A stretch of DNA of 64,000 nucleotides from Kalaharituber pfeilii (lineage: Eukaryota; Ascomycota; Pezizomycetes; Pezizales; Pezizaceae): positions 372,001 through 436,000 of the forward strand of contig WHUZ01000028.1 of assembly GCA_015179045.1 (NCBI GenBank), written 5' to 3'. The position numbers were made by a program, and so were the translations under genes. Numbering within the stretch: the stretch's first letter is position 1; the number at the start of each line of letters is the position of its first letter. The notes below the pieces were generated by a model. It was given only the letters and a program-made list of their open reading frames with translations, had not been told where the DNA came from and ran no database searches. Below are positions 32,559-44,000 of this stretch, piece after piece.

Positions 32559-33703
32559 ATGGTCCGATCATTTGGTATCCGCGACTGGTCTCGCGCGCGG
32601 AAACGCTCTTTGGATTCTTTGCGCGAGGTGGAGCTGGACACGCGAGCGGCAAGGAGTAGAAATGTGAGTGCCAAGTGTGCTGGGAGGATGGGGAGAGTTG
32701 CTAATACTTCGATTAGCGGCCCTTTCCTGCACAACTGCACCCCGCATGTTCGACAGTGCAACCAAAGCTTCACCTCGTGCATCAACCAAAGTCACGGCTT
32801 AAGGCCCACCTGGCGCAGCGACGGGAGAGGAGAGGGGGTACGACCAGTGCAAGTCTTACTTCACGGTGGTTTGGCCAGCGTAGCTCCGAAGCAAATTCCA
32901 ATCAACTGCAGGCCGCCGCCTTGAGAGGCCATGAGACCTCCGCGGCGATTCAACAAAATGATAACGTCCAGCAGGCGGAATATGTGGAATTTGATCTCAT
33001 GGACTGGACTCCGACGTATGAATATCTGAGGCCAGAGACTGATTCACGATCAGAGCCGCCGGTTGCAGAGCGGGACGTCGAGGGGGTGAGGTGTAGGGTG
33101 GGGTCAATAAGCCTTGAGGATCACTTCACAATAGGCGAGTCTTGGGCAAGCTTTGTGGATTTTTTAGATTCAGATATCGAGATGGAAGATGCACCACCAG
33201 TGGTAGTCTCTGAGGCGGTCCAAGAAGAAGAATGTGAAGAAGCAGGTGTACAGGGTAATGCTGTTCAACACGAGGAAGTCAACCAGGCCCTGAATGGAGT
33301 AGAAGGCAAACAGCCCCATGTGACCGAAGAATATAACTCTCCAAGACCTGAGCCGAGTTTAAATACGGTAGCAAGAACAGCACTCCAAATCTGCGGGGCC
33401 GACGATGGGGACAGTGCGAGTGACACCGTAGACGAGGAAGCAGATAATGAAGAAGAGGATAGAAGAAAGCGGCGGGCATCTACTCGGGCATCTAGCTCGA
33501 CACGCCAGCCAAGTAATCAACGAAAGAAGGAGAATAGAAGGAAGAAAAATCCCAGCTCTGGCCATTCTGAGTCCTGTGTGTTACCATCTAATGGCGCTTC
33601 AGAACCACCGGACGGCCCATTCCCAGCAAATACAAGCGCTCACAATACGGTGCCGACAGAGTCATATTGGCAGGAGCTTTTTGGTGAAGATGGGGATGAG
33701 TGA
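32559..33703 (+). CDS. Two-exon acidic, mostly disordered protein
   Basis: Exon 1 is 32559-32663 (35 codons from MVRSFGIRDW). A 53-nt intron (32664-32716) follows, with GTGAGT donor, GCTAATAC branch-like site and GATTAG acceptor. Exon 2 is 32717-33703. Phase is kept, total 363 residues. The N-terminus is basic and helical. Around residues 115-185 there are conserved-looking hydrophobic/acidic motifs (YVEFDLMDWTPTYEYL, FTIGESWASFVDFLDS). The second half is acidic, then basic (RRKRRAST, RKKENRRKK), ending SYWQELFGEDGDE. Nothing identifies the family. A nuclear protein is plausible from the basic clusters. Confidence 0.6.
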
Positions 33704-33916
33704 TCAGATGAAAGCACTACAATTGTAAAGAATGACCGAGGTGTTCGGTATCAAGTAGCAGAAAAGCGGAGGTGGAGATTGATATACATACTTATGATAC
33801 TAACTAATATGCACGCCGCGATGGTTTGGGTTTGTATACTGTTTGTTGACAATGTTGCTGATACCAAACAATGAAAATTGAATATGTATTTACTGCTTAT
33901 TTGGATTTTTTTTTTT

Positions 33917-34345
33917 CCATTTTTTTTTTTTTTTTTTTTTATATCAGTACTCGCGTGCCGCCCTATGGGCTATGGCGAGGTTCAGCTACATAATGGTTAG
34001 AGATTGAGATGAAGGAGAGAACGATATACAGGAAATAAGTTGAATACATAGAAATAGGAAAGTAAGTTAATATGAGAATGATCCCCTTCCACCCGCCCAT
34101 TCCAGTTTATTCCACCAATGCGTCCTTGTCTTTGTTTTTCAGGGGGTCTAAGTAATTCCGCCTCACCTCCAGGCCATTTCCTTTTCCAGACCTTGCAACT
34201 GTGTCAAGACATGGGAGGTGGTGGTGGTCTCCATCCCTTCATCGCACCAGCGGCATTCCGCGCTGTCTTCGTGGCCTATCTTGTATCTCCAGTATCGCTG
34301 ATTTGGGTTTATGCTACCTACCGTCTTAAAGTAATTGTCGCGCTT
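33917..34345 (-). mobile_element. 5'-truncated LINE copy
   Basis: T-run, tail hairpin (GCCC-ATA-GGGC), then the minus-strand end of ORF2: YWRYKIGHEDSAECRWCDEG with a following His and a lost final Cys frame. The 5' edge is near 34345, next to a second T-rich run (34358-34376). No TSD was found. Confidence 0.75.
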
Positions 34346-34650
34346 ATTTTCTTTGTTTGTTTTTTTTTTTTTTTTTCCTTCTTTTTCTTGCATTATTACG
34401 TATTATACTAAGATTTTGCTTTTGAGGCCTGACGGAGGACGATTCGAGGAAATAACAGACAGGTATTGATAGATCTTGAAACACACGAAGGACTTCATTT
34501 CACGACGGCCACATTCCCATTCCCGAGCGGACCAATTGAACGCTTGGGCGACCCGGGGTTCTCAAGAACTACAGCACTTGGCGGCCCGCGACAAGATTGT
34601 ATCGAGAGGGGCCCCCAGCACGTACTCATCAAGTAGAATCTAAAGATATT
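34346..34650. other. T-rich and intergenic stretch
   Basis: A T-rich run followed by sequence with no recognised feature. Confidence 0.35.
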
Positions 34651-34870
34651 TTTTTTTTTTTTTCTTTTCATTTCTTTTGTTTTTCATACTGTAAATTTTT
34701 TTTGTTTTTTAATCATTAAATCACGTGCCGCCCTAAGGGCTACGACGAGATTAAGTACTGTAGGAGATAAAGAAATACACAAAAACATCAAGGCCTCCAC
34801 GACTTCCTCTCACTGCTCAACCCATTCCATCAGGCCAAATGGGTCCGAGCTCGCCCTCTTTCCTAGTATT
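34651..34870 (-). mobile_element. Short LINE tail copy
   Basis: A T-rich run broken by other bases (34651-34712), the tail hairpin in reverse (GCCC-TTA-GGGC), and on the minus strand a few terminal codons (SSDPFGLMEWVEQ then stop) like the end of ORF2. The degraded T-run suggests age. No TSD seen. Confidence 0.65.
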
Positions 34871-35067
34871 ATACTACTACCTACCATCCATTGAGGGAAG
34901 GAATCAAAATCACAATATCGGCATATCGCTTAATCATACCTAACTATTACCATCTTTCCCACTTCCTCGCTCGCCCAAACATACTTGAAGGTCTCACAGT
35001 CTATCTTATACACGAGCCACCCATCTCCAAGGCCCAGCAGGCGTGTGCAACTAGACACATGTTCACA

Positions 35068-37246
35068 CTAAGGAAGCCTCTTAGGTCGCTCGAAGTTCAG
35101 TAGCACATACCAAGGGCTATAGGTGCCTAGAGAAGGCCTACAGCCTTTATCCATGTTGTTGGTATTTCCAGGCCATATAGGAACAGCAGTCCGCGGAACC
35201 GTGTGGCCCTGACCAGTGAAATTTCCAACGGGAATTTTGATAACCACAGGACATGCATATGCTTTTCCTGCAATTGAAGACCTCTGAAGGTACTGCTGCA
35301 TAAGAAGCGGGGCTGGGAACCAAGAGGCGAGCTCGTGTGCGGGGAGCATGGCTTGCGCCGTTTCCTGATTGCGGGTTACAAGAACAGTGGGCCTTACATG
35401 TATTTAGTCGTTTAGTTAGCAGTTTTCCTTTGAAATAAACCCTCGCCATAGCCCGTAGGGCGGCACGCGAGTAATGATATAAAAAAAAAAAAAAAAAAAA
35501 AAAAATTGCGGGTTACAGACCGGTGTTGCATTACTTGCGGGGTTGCAACATAGCCATCTCCATCAGCACGCAACCAGCGAGTGCCATCACTCAATTCCAC
35601 CCATGAGTCACCAGGATCCTGGCTGCGCAGCAGAAATTTGTGCATCTCATCCTCGGTTGAGGGAAAGGTATAGCTGCTGGTAATTATTGCGTCACGCCAG
35701 TATATCGTGTACCTGCGCTCAGGATCCGCCCTCCCCAAGATATGTGTCGTGCTGAATGTCACATATCCTGCCGCGCGTGAGTGCGGCAGATGTTGGGGCC
35801 GGTGAAAGCACATATGTATCTGAGACATACTGTACTCGGCTGTCTTGCCTGTTTGGATCTGTCGGTATCGGGTGCCATGTAAGCAACTGCAGTGATCATC
35901 CGTTGTAGCTAAGTCGCGTAGTAGCGATGAACATTTTTGGACTTACATTTGTCAGCAGCCTATAGTTCATCTCCGGAATTCCGTACAGGGGTATTTGCGC
36001 AATCTTTGTGAGTGAAGAGTGATCCCCCTCAATATTTTTTGACTGATTGGGAGCAACCTTGTAGACATTTATATACCTTCGTTCAAATTCTTCTGTCTCC
36101 GTAGACAATTCTCGATATCGATCTCCGGGGCCGTTCTCCCGTGCTAGGGCGAAGCACAGGCGCCCTTCCGCATCCGCGCCAACTACTCCTTCCCAGCGTG
36201 GGGGTCGCATCTGATGCCAAATGCCGAGGATCGCTCGCTGAGCAACCGGGTTCCAGAGTTTCGGGTCCCCACTGGTTGGGCGGAAGCTGTCTAGTGGCAA
36301 GAGAACAATATGCTCATTTACCTGCGGCGAGCCGACTGCGGAGATCAGAAAAACATCCCATATAGAGGACATAGTGCCTGTTTACAACCACAGTTGGATC
36401 GCCAGTGTTATAGCTGTATTCCGAAAATTCTGGAGTTCTATAGGGGTTCTGGATGCTTGGGGAGACAAGGTTGGTACTGTTTCGAAACACCATCTCCGGT
36501 ATCCACAAATGCTGCGTGGGAATAGGTGATGGCAACGAAGCAAACAGGGCGGAACTGCCGTTTGCCACAAGATCATCGATGTCAAGGACTATGAATATGC
36601 GTGCAGGGTTAGGTAGGTCATTCCGGAACGCATGCCACATTATCCCGCTTACTACAATTTTCCCGTCTTCAGCACTGAGGGGCTCCAACATGCAAGCAGG
36701 TATCCCAATCTTTTCTCCGGTTTTGTTGCAGTTCGAATAGGATGCGCCACTGGCAGACAAATTTGGTGTGACGGCCTGCTCTCTTAAAGCGCACACTTCC
36801 CCTGCGTCGATATTGACAAAGACACGCAGGATGGTGTTAAGCTGGACGTCATCCCCCTCCAGCCAATGAACCTGTAAACTCCCTATGACCGTCTGGTCGC
36901 CGTCCGCCCTGGCTATCAAGACATGATTTCCACAGCTGTCTGTTCCTACGAGCGAAGCCACTGTTTGCCTGATTTCGCGGAAGCTGGTGAAGTGGCCGCG
37001 GCGCAAGTTGTCGCGGCGACGACAAACTGCATCGAACATTACTCGAGCGTTGCCATCGTTGTTCATAGTATGTGGCCACGGGCAGTCGAATAGTTCGCGG
37101 AGGGCTATGCGACATATTGATTCGCTCGAGAAAATGTCGCGGTGAGCTTTGTTGACGCAACGTAACAGTACAAAGTCCCACGGGGTCAGATATCGAAGAG
37201 CGTACACGGTGATATCCATTGGGAGGTTGGCGAACAGTTGATGCAT
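35068..37246 (-). pseudogene. F-box-like gene disrupted by a LINE tail
   Basis: It starts at 37246 with MHQLFANLPMDITVYALRYL followed by TPWDFVLLRCVNKAHRDI, the F-box pattern of an SCF ubiquitin-ligase adaptor. Probable exons are 37246-36386, 36321-35947 (intron 64 nt, GTAAAC...GCCGCAG) and from 35886 (intron GTAAGT...CTGCAG). The reading then needs a further intron or frameshift near 35830, after which one frame runs to 35068 (GYVTFSTTHILGRADP, WVELSDGTRWL, ending NFERPKRLP). The C-terminal half resembles a substrate-binding region but no domain is recognised. The 124-bp LINE tail at 35381-35504 puts poly-Phe codons and a stop in this last exon; the frame is continuous across the pre-insertion site. 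The gene may have been functional until recently. Confidence 0.65.
35381..35504 (+). mobile_element. 124-bp LINE tail inserted in the F-box-like gene
   Basis: Tail with hairpin (GCCC-GTA-GGGC) and A(about 25), between 13-bp repeats attgcgggttaca at 35368-35380 and 35505-35517. The long pure A-run and perfect TSD suggest a recent event. Confidence 0.93.
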
Positions 37247-37503
37247 TTTGTGAAGAAGTACTAGAATGGGGTTGACGGAAGGTATTCAACGTTGCCGAGG
37301 ATTTATTCCAGCTATAAGGATGGGATGTTTTGCAGTTCGAGTTTTGGTATCAAGCTGTTGATTCAGCTGCAAGCTAACTGAAGATGGCGGAGTAGGGTAG
37401 AGCTGTGGCTTGGCAGAGTGTGCCAAGCGTACCAAGATTGTAGCACGTCACCTCCAGAGAAAACAATATCAACATGCAACACAAGTTTTTGCGCAGCCGA
37501 ACC
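37247..37503. other. Promoter-side flank of the F-box-like gene
   Basis: Short flank between the F-box-like start and the S2 element. Nothing else is seen. Confidence 0.4.
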
Positions 37504-37630
37504 TTGTGGTCGCAGGTAGAAGAGGGGAGGGGGGAGGGGGGAGGGGGGAGAGGTGGAGTTATATAGTGGACCGTCCGGGGGTTTCTGGAAGCTGGTTTTA
37601 GAAGTAGATAGAAATTTCTTTGTTTGTTAA

Positions 37631-37861
37631 CACACACACCTCTACAACCTCCTCGGGCCACGTCCAAGATCACGTGACCGAGCCCGTATCTCGACCCACA
37701 GGACAGCTATGCATAGCGACAAGCGGACAACGACAGACGACGCCCCTCGGCCCGAAGGTCGCGGGGACCTCTAAATATCTACCAAAAACGAACATTTAGA
37801 CACCTTCCCCAAAGAAACAGCCATCAACGCTCTGGGAACGCCCCCAACCCACCAGCCACCG
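37631..37861 (+). promoter_or_regulatory. LINE 5'UTR, presumed internal promoter
   Basis: The 231 bp ahead of ORF1 contain motifs also found, in the same order, at the 5' end of the ORF1-only element on the minus strand (61087-60950): ctacaacctcctcgggccac, atcacgtgaccg, cgtatctcgaccyacagg, acccctcggcccgac-like. Conservation between two elements with unrelated coding sequence suggests a functional promoter or leader. Promoter activity is inferred. Confidence 0.55.
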
Positions 37862-40800
37862 ATGGCTCCAACCACGAGACCCACAAGAGGCCGAACCAAC
37901 AGCCGGGCCGACCCTCTTCGGCAAGCCAGAAGCGCCACACGGACGGCAAAGCGCCGTCCAAGCGTAAATAACATAGAGTTTTATATGGTGAAGGACTGGA
38001 AGGCGCATGAAGACATGACATTTATCGCCAAAGACCAGCAATGGACCCTTCATAAGTTTGCTGACATTATCCAACACACCAGAAAGGGAGAACCGGAAAA
38101 GGCAGAAAGAATGGAAAATGCAACCACCCTAGCGGTGGGGCGAGGCATATTCGCAGACGAGGAGGACATTGAGGTCCCTGTTAGGACAATAACGATTGAC
38201 GACATACAGGCAGGCAGGGTTCTGACCCAGCAAATAATTGAGTTCATCGAAAGAAGCAAGGCCATGGACTCCCGCCCACCCGAAGACCAGATGGAGGAGA
38301 CAATTGTAGTAAAGCCACCCGCCCCTAATACCTACGACAAGATGGAAGAAATGATCATGGTGAGACCACCAGAATTAAGAACTACGATTCCGGCGACATA
38401 TGACAATGAGTCAGAGGTCCCGGATTCACAGGAGGAACCTGCATCCACAAGCAAGACCACGTCCCTCCCCCTATACAAGGACCCAGACTTTAGTGACAAT
38501 GAAGGGTACGCCCCGGTGCCTCACGCCGGAGCACACATGCCCATTAAAGATGATGACACACAAAGCGAGTCATCAGACGACACAGTAATATATATACCGG
38601 CAACTCCCAGCACTCGGCCACCAACTCCGGACAGACCCCGAACCCCGGACATGGATGAGAGTGCCTATGAGGAGCAATTCATGCTGGATACAGCAATAGC
38701 CGCAGCGAGGCAGGCACGCTCCTGGGAAACCAAGATGACTCAGGGCCGTATGAAACAAGAGACTGCCAGATATATGGGAGCTTCAGCAGCAGAAGCCCTA
38801 CGGGGACTAGAGAAACGATTCGGACTGGGCAGGTGGGAAAGAGAAGTGGATAATGACCTTAAAAGATGGACGAGGGAAATGGCTGATAAATACTGGGCCT
38901 GGAGGAACGAGCAAGCAGCAGGAACGGATAGCATCCATACTGACATAAGCCGGGAACTAGAAGAGGCACAACAAGACCTAAAATAGCACACGAGAGTGTG
39001 CTTAGAAACACACCACGAGGGCATTCGCCACTTCATGCTCAACCAGATGGCAGTCGAAAGAAAGAAAATCAAGGACGAAATACTATACGAGATATTCAAC
39101 CGAGACACCCTCAGAGAGCGGGACGACAGTTGGGTGAGGATTATCCTAGACGCCTTACAATACCACAGCAATATCTTGGATGACCTAAGAAGAAGACTCG
39201 GGGTAGTCACGCCAGGCAGAATCGAAGTGGAACCAGAACTCACACTGACACATACAACAAACTGGAATGACCTTACCTCAGGAGCAAACACGCCTGAATT
39301 GACAGCAACGGCCACACCCTTGGAGACAAAGACGCCTACAACCAGAGTAGAGCTGAAACTCTTCCACACAGAGGAGGCGAAACCACAAACGACCCCTACA
39401 CAGACAACGCAAGGAACGACACCGGAGAGGGAAACGGCGACTCCCGCTGAAGATAAAGACGAAGAACCGGAGGGCGCGATGGCAGGCAGAGAATACAGCC
39501 ACACCAGGGTTAAAGACAACATTCACGCACCAAAGGATCCGTCAGGCTGGGTACCAGCGACAACGAAGGAGGCGGAGATGCCCACGACGGAGAAGGTGGC
39601 GACACTCACGGAAGACTCAGACGAAGAACCGGAGGACGCGATGGCAGGCAGGGAATACAGCCATACCAGGGTTAAGGACAGCTTTCACGCGCCGAAGGGA
39701 CCGTCAGGCTGGGTACCAGCGGCGACGAAGGAGGCGACACCCACAACGAAGAAGGCGGTGACACTCACGGAAGACTCAGACGAAGAACCGGAGGACGCCA
39801 TGCCAGGAAGAGAGTACAGCCACACCGCCGTGAAGGACAGCATTCACGCACCAAGGGGGACGACACTCACACCGATAACACCGGCGGTACCAACATTGGA
39901 AATCCCCAGGATGGCAAACACACCGACGGGACCAGCGGCACAAACACAGGCACCCACCGGGACTCCCACCGGGACTCCCACCGAAAAGACAAGGAAAGGG
40001 AAGGGAAAGGGGAACACAGAAACCCAACCGGTTCAAAAGGAGGGCAGGAAGACGGAGAAGAAGAGGGATGTGAAGACATATGCACAAGCAGCAAAGAAGG
40101 TCGACACAACTGGAGGCGATGACCAAACGTCGAGCGGAAAAGGAAACAACAGGATGGACTCCGGAAAGACGGGGACACCAGACCCTGGAAAGACTACGCC
40201 CCGAAGCCAGAAGACACAGAACACGACCAGAAACAGGGAGAACGGGTTCATACCAACGGAAAGACTATGGCAAGCCAGAATACACAATGACGATAGGTGG
40301 ACGAGCAAGTGGTCGGAACCCCGCCTCGGAAACAAGGACATGGAACACATGAAGAAAAGGATCAACATAATCCTTGGAGCTCAATCACCATACCAGGTAC
40401 GAAGGATAATTCTGGACATGAAATACCCAGAAGAAAGGATACTACTTATGGCGGACACCGCTGAGAGACAAGGACCTCGGGACCTCGGACACCTAACCAA
40501 GGCGGTTAAAAGGGTTAACCCGGAAGCTAGAGTGGACTGGGACAGTCGACTAGTGGAAATGGTGACGTTCGACATAAGGAATCAGGAACAAATCGGCAAA
40601 GTGGATCGGGACCTGAGAATAGACAACCCTGGGGAGATAGCCTACCGGAGCGCCAGGAGAACGACGTCGGCAGAAATTCCGGCAAGGGATGGGAGGCAAG
40701 GAGTGGTGATGTACGTCTCGGACAACGTGGTCACGATACTGAGGAAGGGGCTGAAGTTCAGGGGCACAAACATCAGATGCTTCTTAAGAGCCGACCTGGG

Positions 40801-41095
40801 GAAGGAAAAGTCCGATAAGGCAAGGAGATACCGGTACACAGATTCCGAGGGCTACTGCCACCACTTCGAGGTTGGACAGGTGATTGAATGGGTACCAAAG
40901 CAAAGGAACCTTCCGGAGCAGGAGCGCAGATCTCCAAGAAGGAAGGAAGAAGAGGAGGGAGGGTACCTCAATGGATGCGGATTCGCTCAGACATGCCACG
41001 GTTGCGGAAAGAAGGGAGGACACGAGAAAGGGTGCTCAAAGCCGATTCCACGACCCCAGAGGGCAACAGAGACGATCAACCCTACCCATGATTAG
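37862..41095 (+). CDS. LINE ORF1 (gag-like nucleic-acid-binding protein) with one in-frame TAG
   Basis: One frame runs from MAPTTRPTRG to ...NPTHD (1077 codons plus stop), broken only by TAG at 38984-38986 after residue 374. Both halves are otherwise open, so this is a single ORF with a nonsense mutation (CAG to TAG is one step) or readthrough. The N-terminus is basic. Three tandem units of about 160 bp (from about 39449, 39611 and 39770) encode EEPEDAMAGREYSHTRVKDS-type repeats. Then come Pro/Thr/Lys-rich sequence, a folded segment (residues about 820-1000) and near the C-terminus CHGCGKKGGHEKGC, a C-x2-C-x5-H-x3-C knuckle slightly off the usual CX2CX4HX4C spacing. Expected role: binding LINE RNA in the RNP. 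Confidence 0.85.
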
Positions 41096-44000
41096 GATGA
41101 TATACCAGAACGTTGGGAGGGGGGTGGTCGCGACGGACATAACACTGCAGGAGGGGGCGATGAAGAAAGCGGACATTATTTTTATAGGGGAGAGCTGGGC
41201 AGCACCAAGGGGAGGGACGACGTTTCACCCGGCGTACGCCACCGTGGCTACACCGAAGAAGACAGGGGGGCTAGCGGCGTACGTGAGAAAAGACATGGTT
41301 TCAAAAGTGAAAGTGAGTAATGAGGAGAAGTTCGTTACGATTTCCGTTGACGGGAAAGACGTAACAGGGGTATACTGGAACAAAGAATCAGACGTCGAAT
41401 CACTATTAGAACGGATCGGACCGACGGACGTATTGATTGGGGACTTCAACAGCCATCACACGGACTGGTCCGAGAAACAAGACGGAAGGGGGGAGAAGCT
41501 GAGAGAATACGCGGAGACCTTCGGGATGAAACAACACATAGAGAAAGGGACAGTGACGTGGACCAGGGAGGTAAGGGGGACGTTCAGAACCGGACTGTTG
41601 GACCTGGTGTTCGCACGGGAGGGGGAGTGGAAGACAGAGAACATCTCGTGGATAGCCGGAACCGATCACGCGATGATCACCGGGAAGACGGCGGCGAACC
41701 GGGAGAGAGTGGCGAGGCTAAGAGTGACGGACTGGGAAAGATGGGAAGAATTTGCCCAGGAGAACCAAGAGCTAAGTCCAGCTCCGGGGGAGAGCGCATA
41801 CGACATGGTGAAGAGACTCACCGCGGAGTTCACAAAAGAAATAAACATCACCAGCAGATCCAAAAGGTGGTTTGACAGCGAGCTTAAAGAGGCCAGAAAG
41901 ATGACAAAATACATCTTGAGAAACTCCCCGAGACAACAAAGAACCAGAGCCAGAAGACTATATAGGGACATGATCCGGGAGAAAAAGAAGGAATACTGGA
42001 CAAAGTTCCTCGAGGAAGACAGAGTCGAATCCCCGTGGGACATCTTCAAAATACCCAGGGAACCCTTCAAGAACCGGGAACTCATGGGGATGGAGGGATC
42101 AGACCAACAAATAACCCAGAAACTACTCGCGCACCACTTCGTGGGAGGGGCCAGGAGAGACAACATCAACCCCCGGAAGCCCAAGGGATGGACGGTAGAG
42201 CGGGAAGAAGCCAGGACCGAAATAGATAAAGCACTGCTTAAGACGAAGTCAAGATCGGCACCAGGACCCGACGGCATACAGTATGGCGTACTGATAATGA
42301 TAAGGAAAACGAAAGTATGGGAGATGCTGAGGGAAGAGGTGGTCGACTATATAAATGGGGACTACGACTTCGCAAAGGGGTTCGATGTGACGATGATACT
42401 AAAGAAAAATAGACCTCGAAACGAACCAGGCAGCTGGCGACCAATCACGTTACTGAACACGGCTGCCAAATTAGGACAAAAGGTAATCGCCAACAAGATA
42501 CAGAGAATGGACAGCCTGTTCGGCGAAAACCAACTAGGGAGCAGACCACATAGGGGATGCGAAGACCTGCAGAGACAAGTACTGAAGGAGGTAGACAGAC
42601 GACTGGGAGAAGGACACTGGACCGCGCTGGTCGGGGACGACATCAAAGCCGCGTTCAACCACGTCCGGAGCGAGGAAGTGGTCAAAACCATTGAAGAAGT
42701 GAACCCGAACATAGCGGCATTCGTCCAAGGATTCACGACACCCACAGAATTCACGATATCCTGGGACGGGAAAGAGAGAGGCAGAGGAAGAATGACGGAC
42801 GGGGTACCACAAGGATCACCACTATCTCCGGTCATTTTTCTAGTGGGGGTAGCCCCCCTGACGAGGAAAACCGAAAAACGACAATTCACACTCACCTACG
42901 TGGACGACTTTCACAGCGTGATATCGAGTCCGTCGATGCGGGAGTTGAAGAGGGCAATAGCAAAACACAGAAGTGAACTCACCTCAGACGCCAGAGAGGC
43001 AGGCTTCGAGATCGACCCCCAAAAGGCAGAGACACTGATAGTCGGAGTGAAAGGGAAAAGTTATCGACTGGTGGGGCTGACGGTGGACTGGGAGCTTAAA
43101 TACAACGAACACTTCGACAAAAGGCTGAGACTGGGGAAAGCGGCCTGGAACGTAGCTGCTAGGCTCACCAGGATACCCCCGAGCAAAAGAAGACAACTGT
43201 ACACCAGCGTAGCCAGGAACATAGCCACGTATGGGAGCTGGGCATGGAAGAAATACGCGAAGGGTGCACCCGCGGAATCGAAATTACGGTCCCTAGAAAA
43301 ATGGCAATACACGGTCGCCAGAGATATCTCCGGAGCCCCCTGGGGCACTAGAAGACAGATAGTTGAAGGGATAATCAACTTGGAATCGGTGCACACGTTC
43401 GTCGGGGGAGAAGGGGAAAGAGTGGAGGCACGCGCACTGAGATTCCCCGGGGAGACAACACACGAAGATAAGGATACCCGGTATCTAAGAGGGGACCTAC
43501 GACACAACGAACCCTTGCCGATCTACATTCATCCTACACATCCAAGCGACCCAGACAGGGAAGAATGGGAGAGAATCCTGGAAAAGGAGATCGACGAAGG
43601 ATGGCAGGGAGTGTACACGGACGGAAGTAGGATCGAAGAAAGCACGGGAGCAGGAATATACCATCAGACGGGATCCACATCAATCTTCCTGGGTCGAAGG
43701 AGCACGGTGAACGACGGCGAGCTGATAGCAATAAGCGAAGCGTTGGAACAACAAGGAGAGCTGCTGATTGTCACCGACTCACAAACGGCAATAGCAAGAC
43801 TTCGGAGAATAGGAAGAGGGGAACCCACGGTAGACGGTGCGTCCACATTGGTTAGGAAGAGTTGGGAGAACCGAGTAGCGAGAGGGGACCTAGACCTGGC
43901 AGTGATATGGGTTAAAAGCCACAAGGGGGTGAAAGGGAACACGGAGGCAGACTGGGCGGCCAAAATCGGCACAGCGCTACAATACGAAGACGAGACCGTA

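Noticed and set aside
38740..40368. Long minus-strand frames
   Set aside because: They are the antisense shadow of the GC-rich LINE ORF1 on the plus strand.
40884..41087. Upstream extension of ORF2
   Set aside because: The open frame reaches 40884 but lies within ORF1 and has no domain; the ATG at 41088 directly precedes the endonuclease motif.
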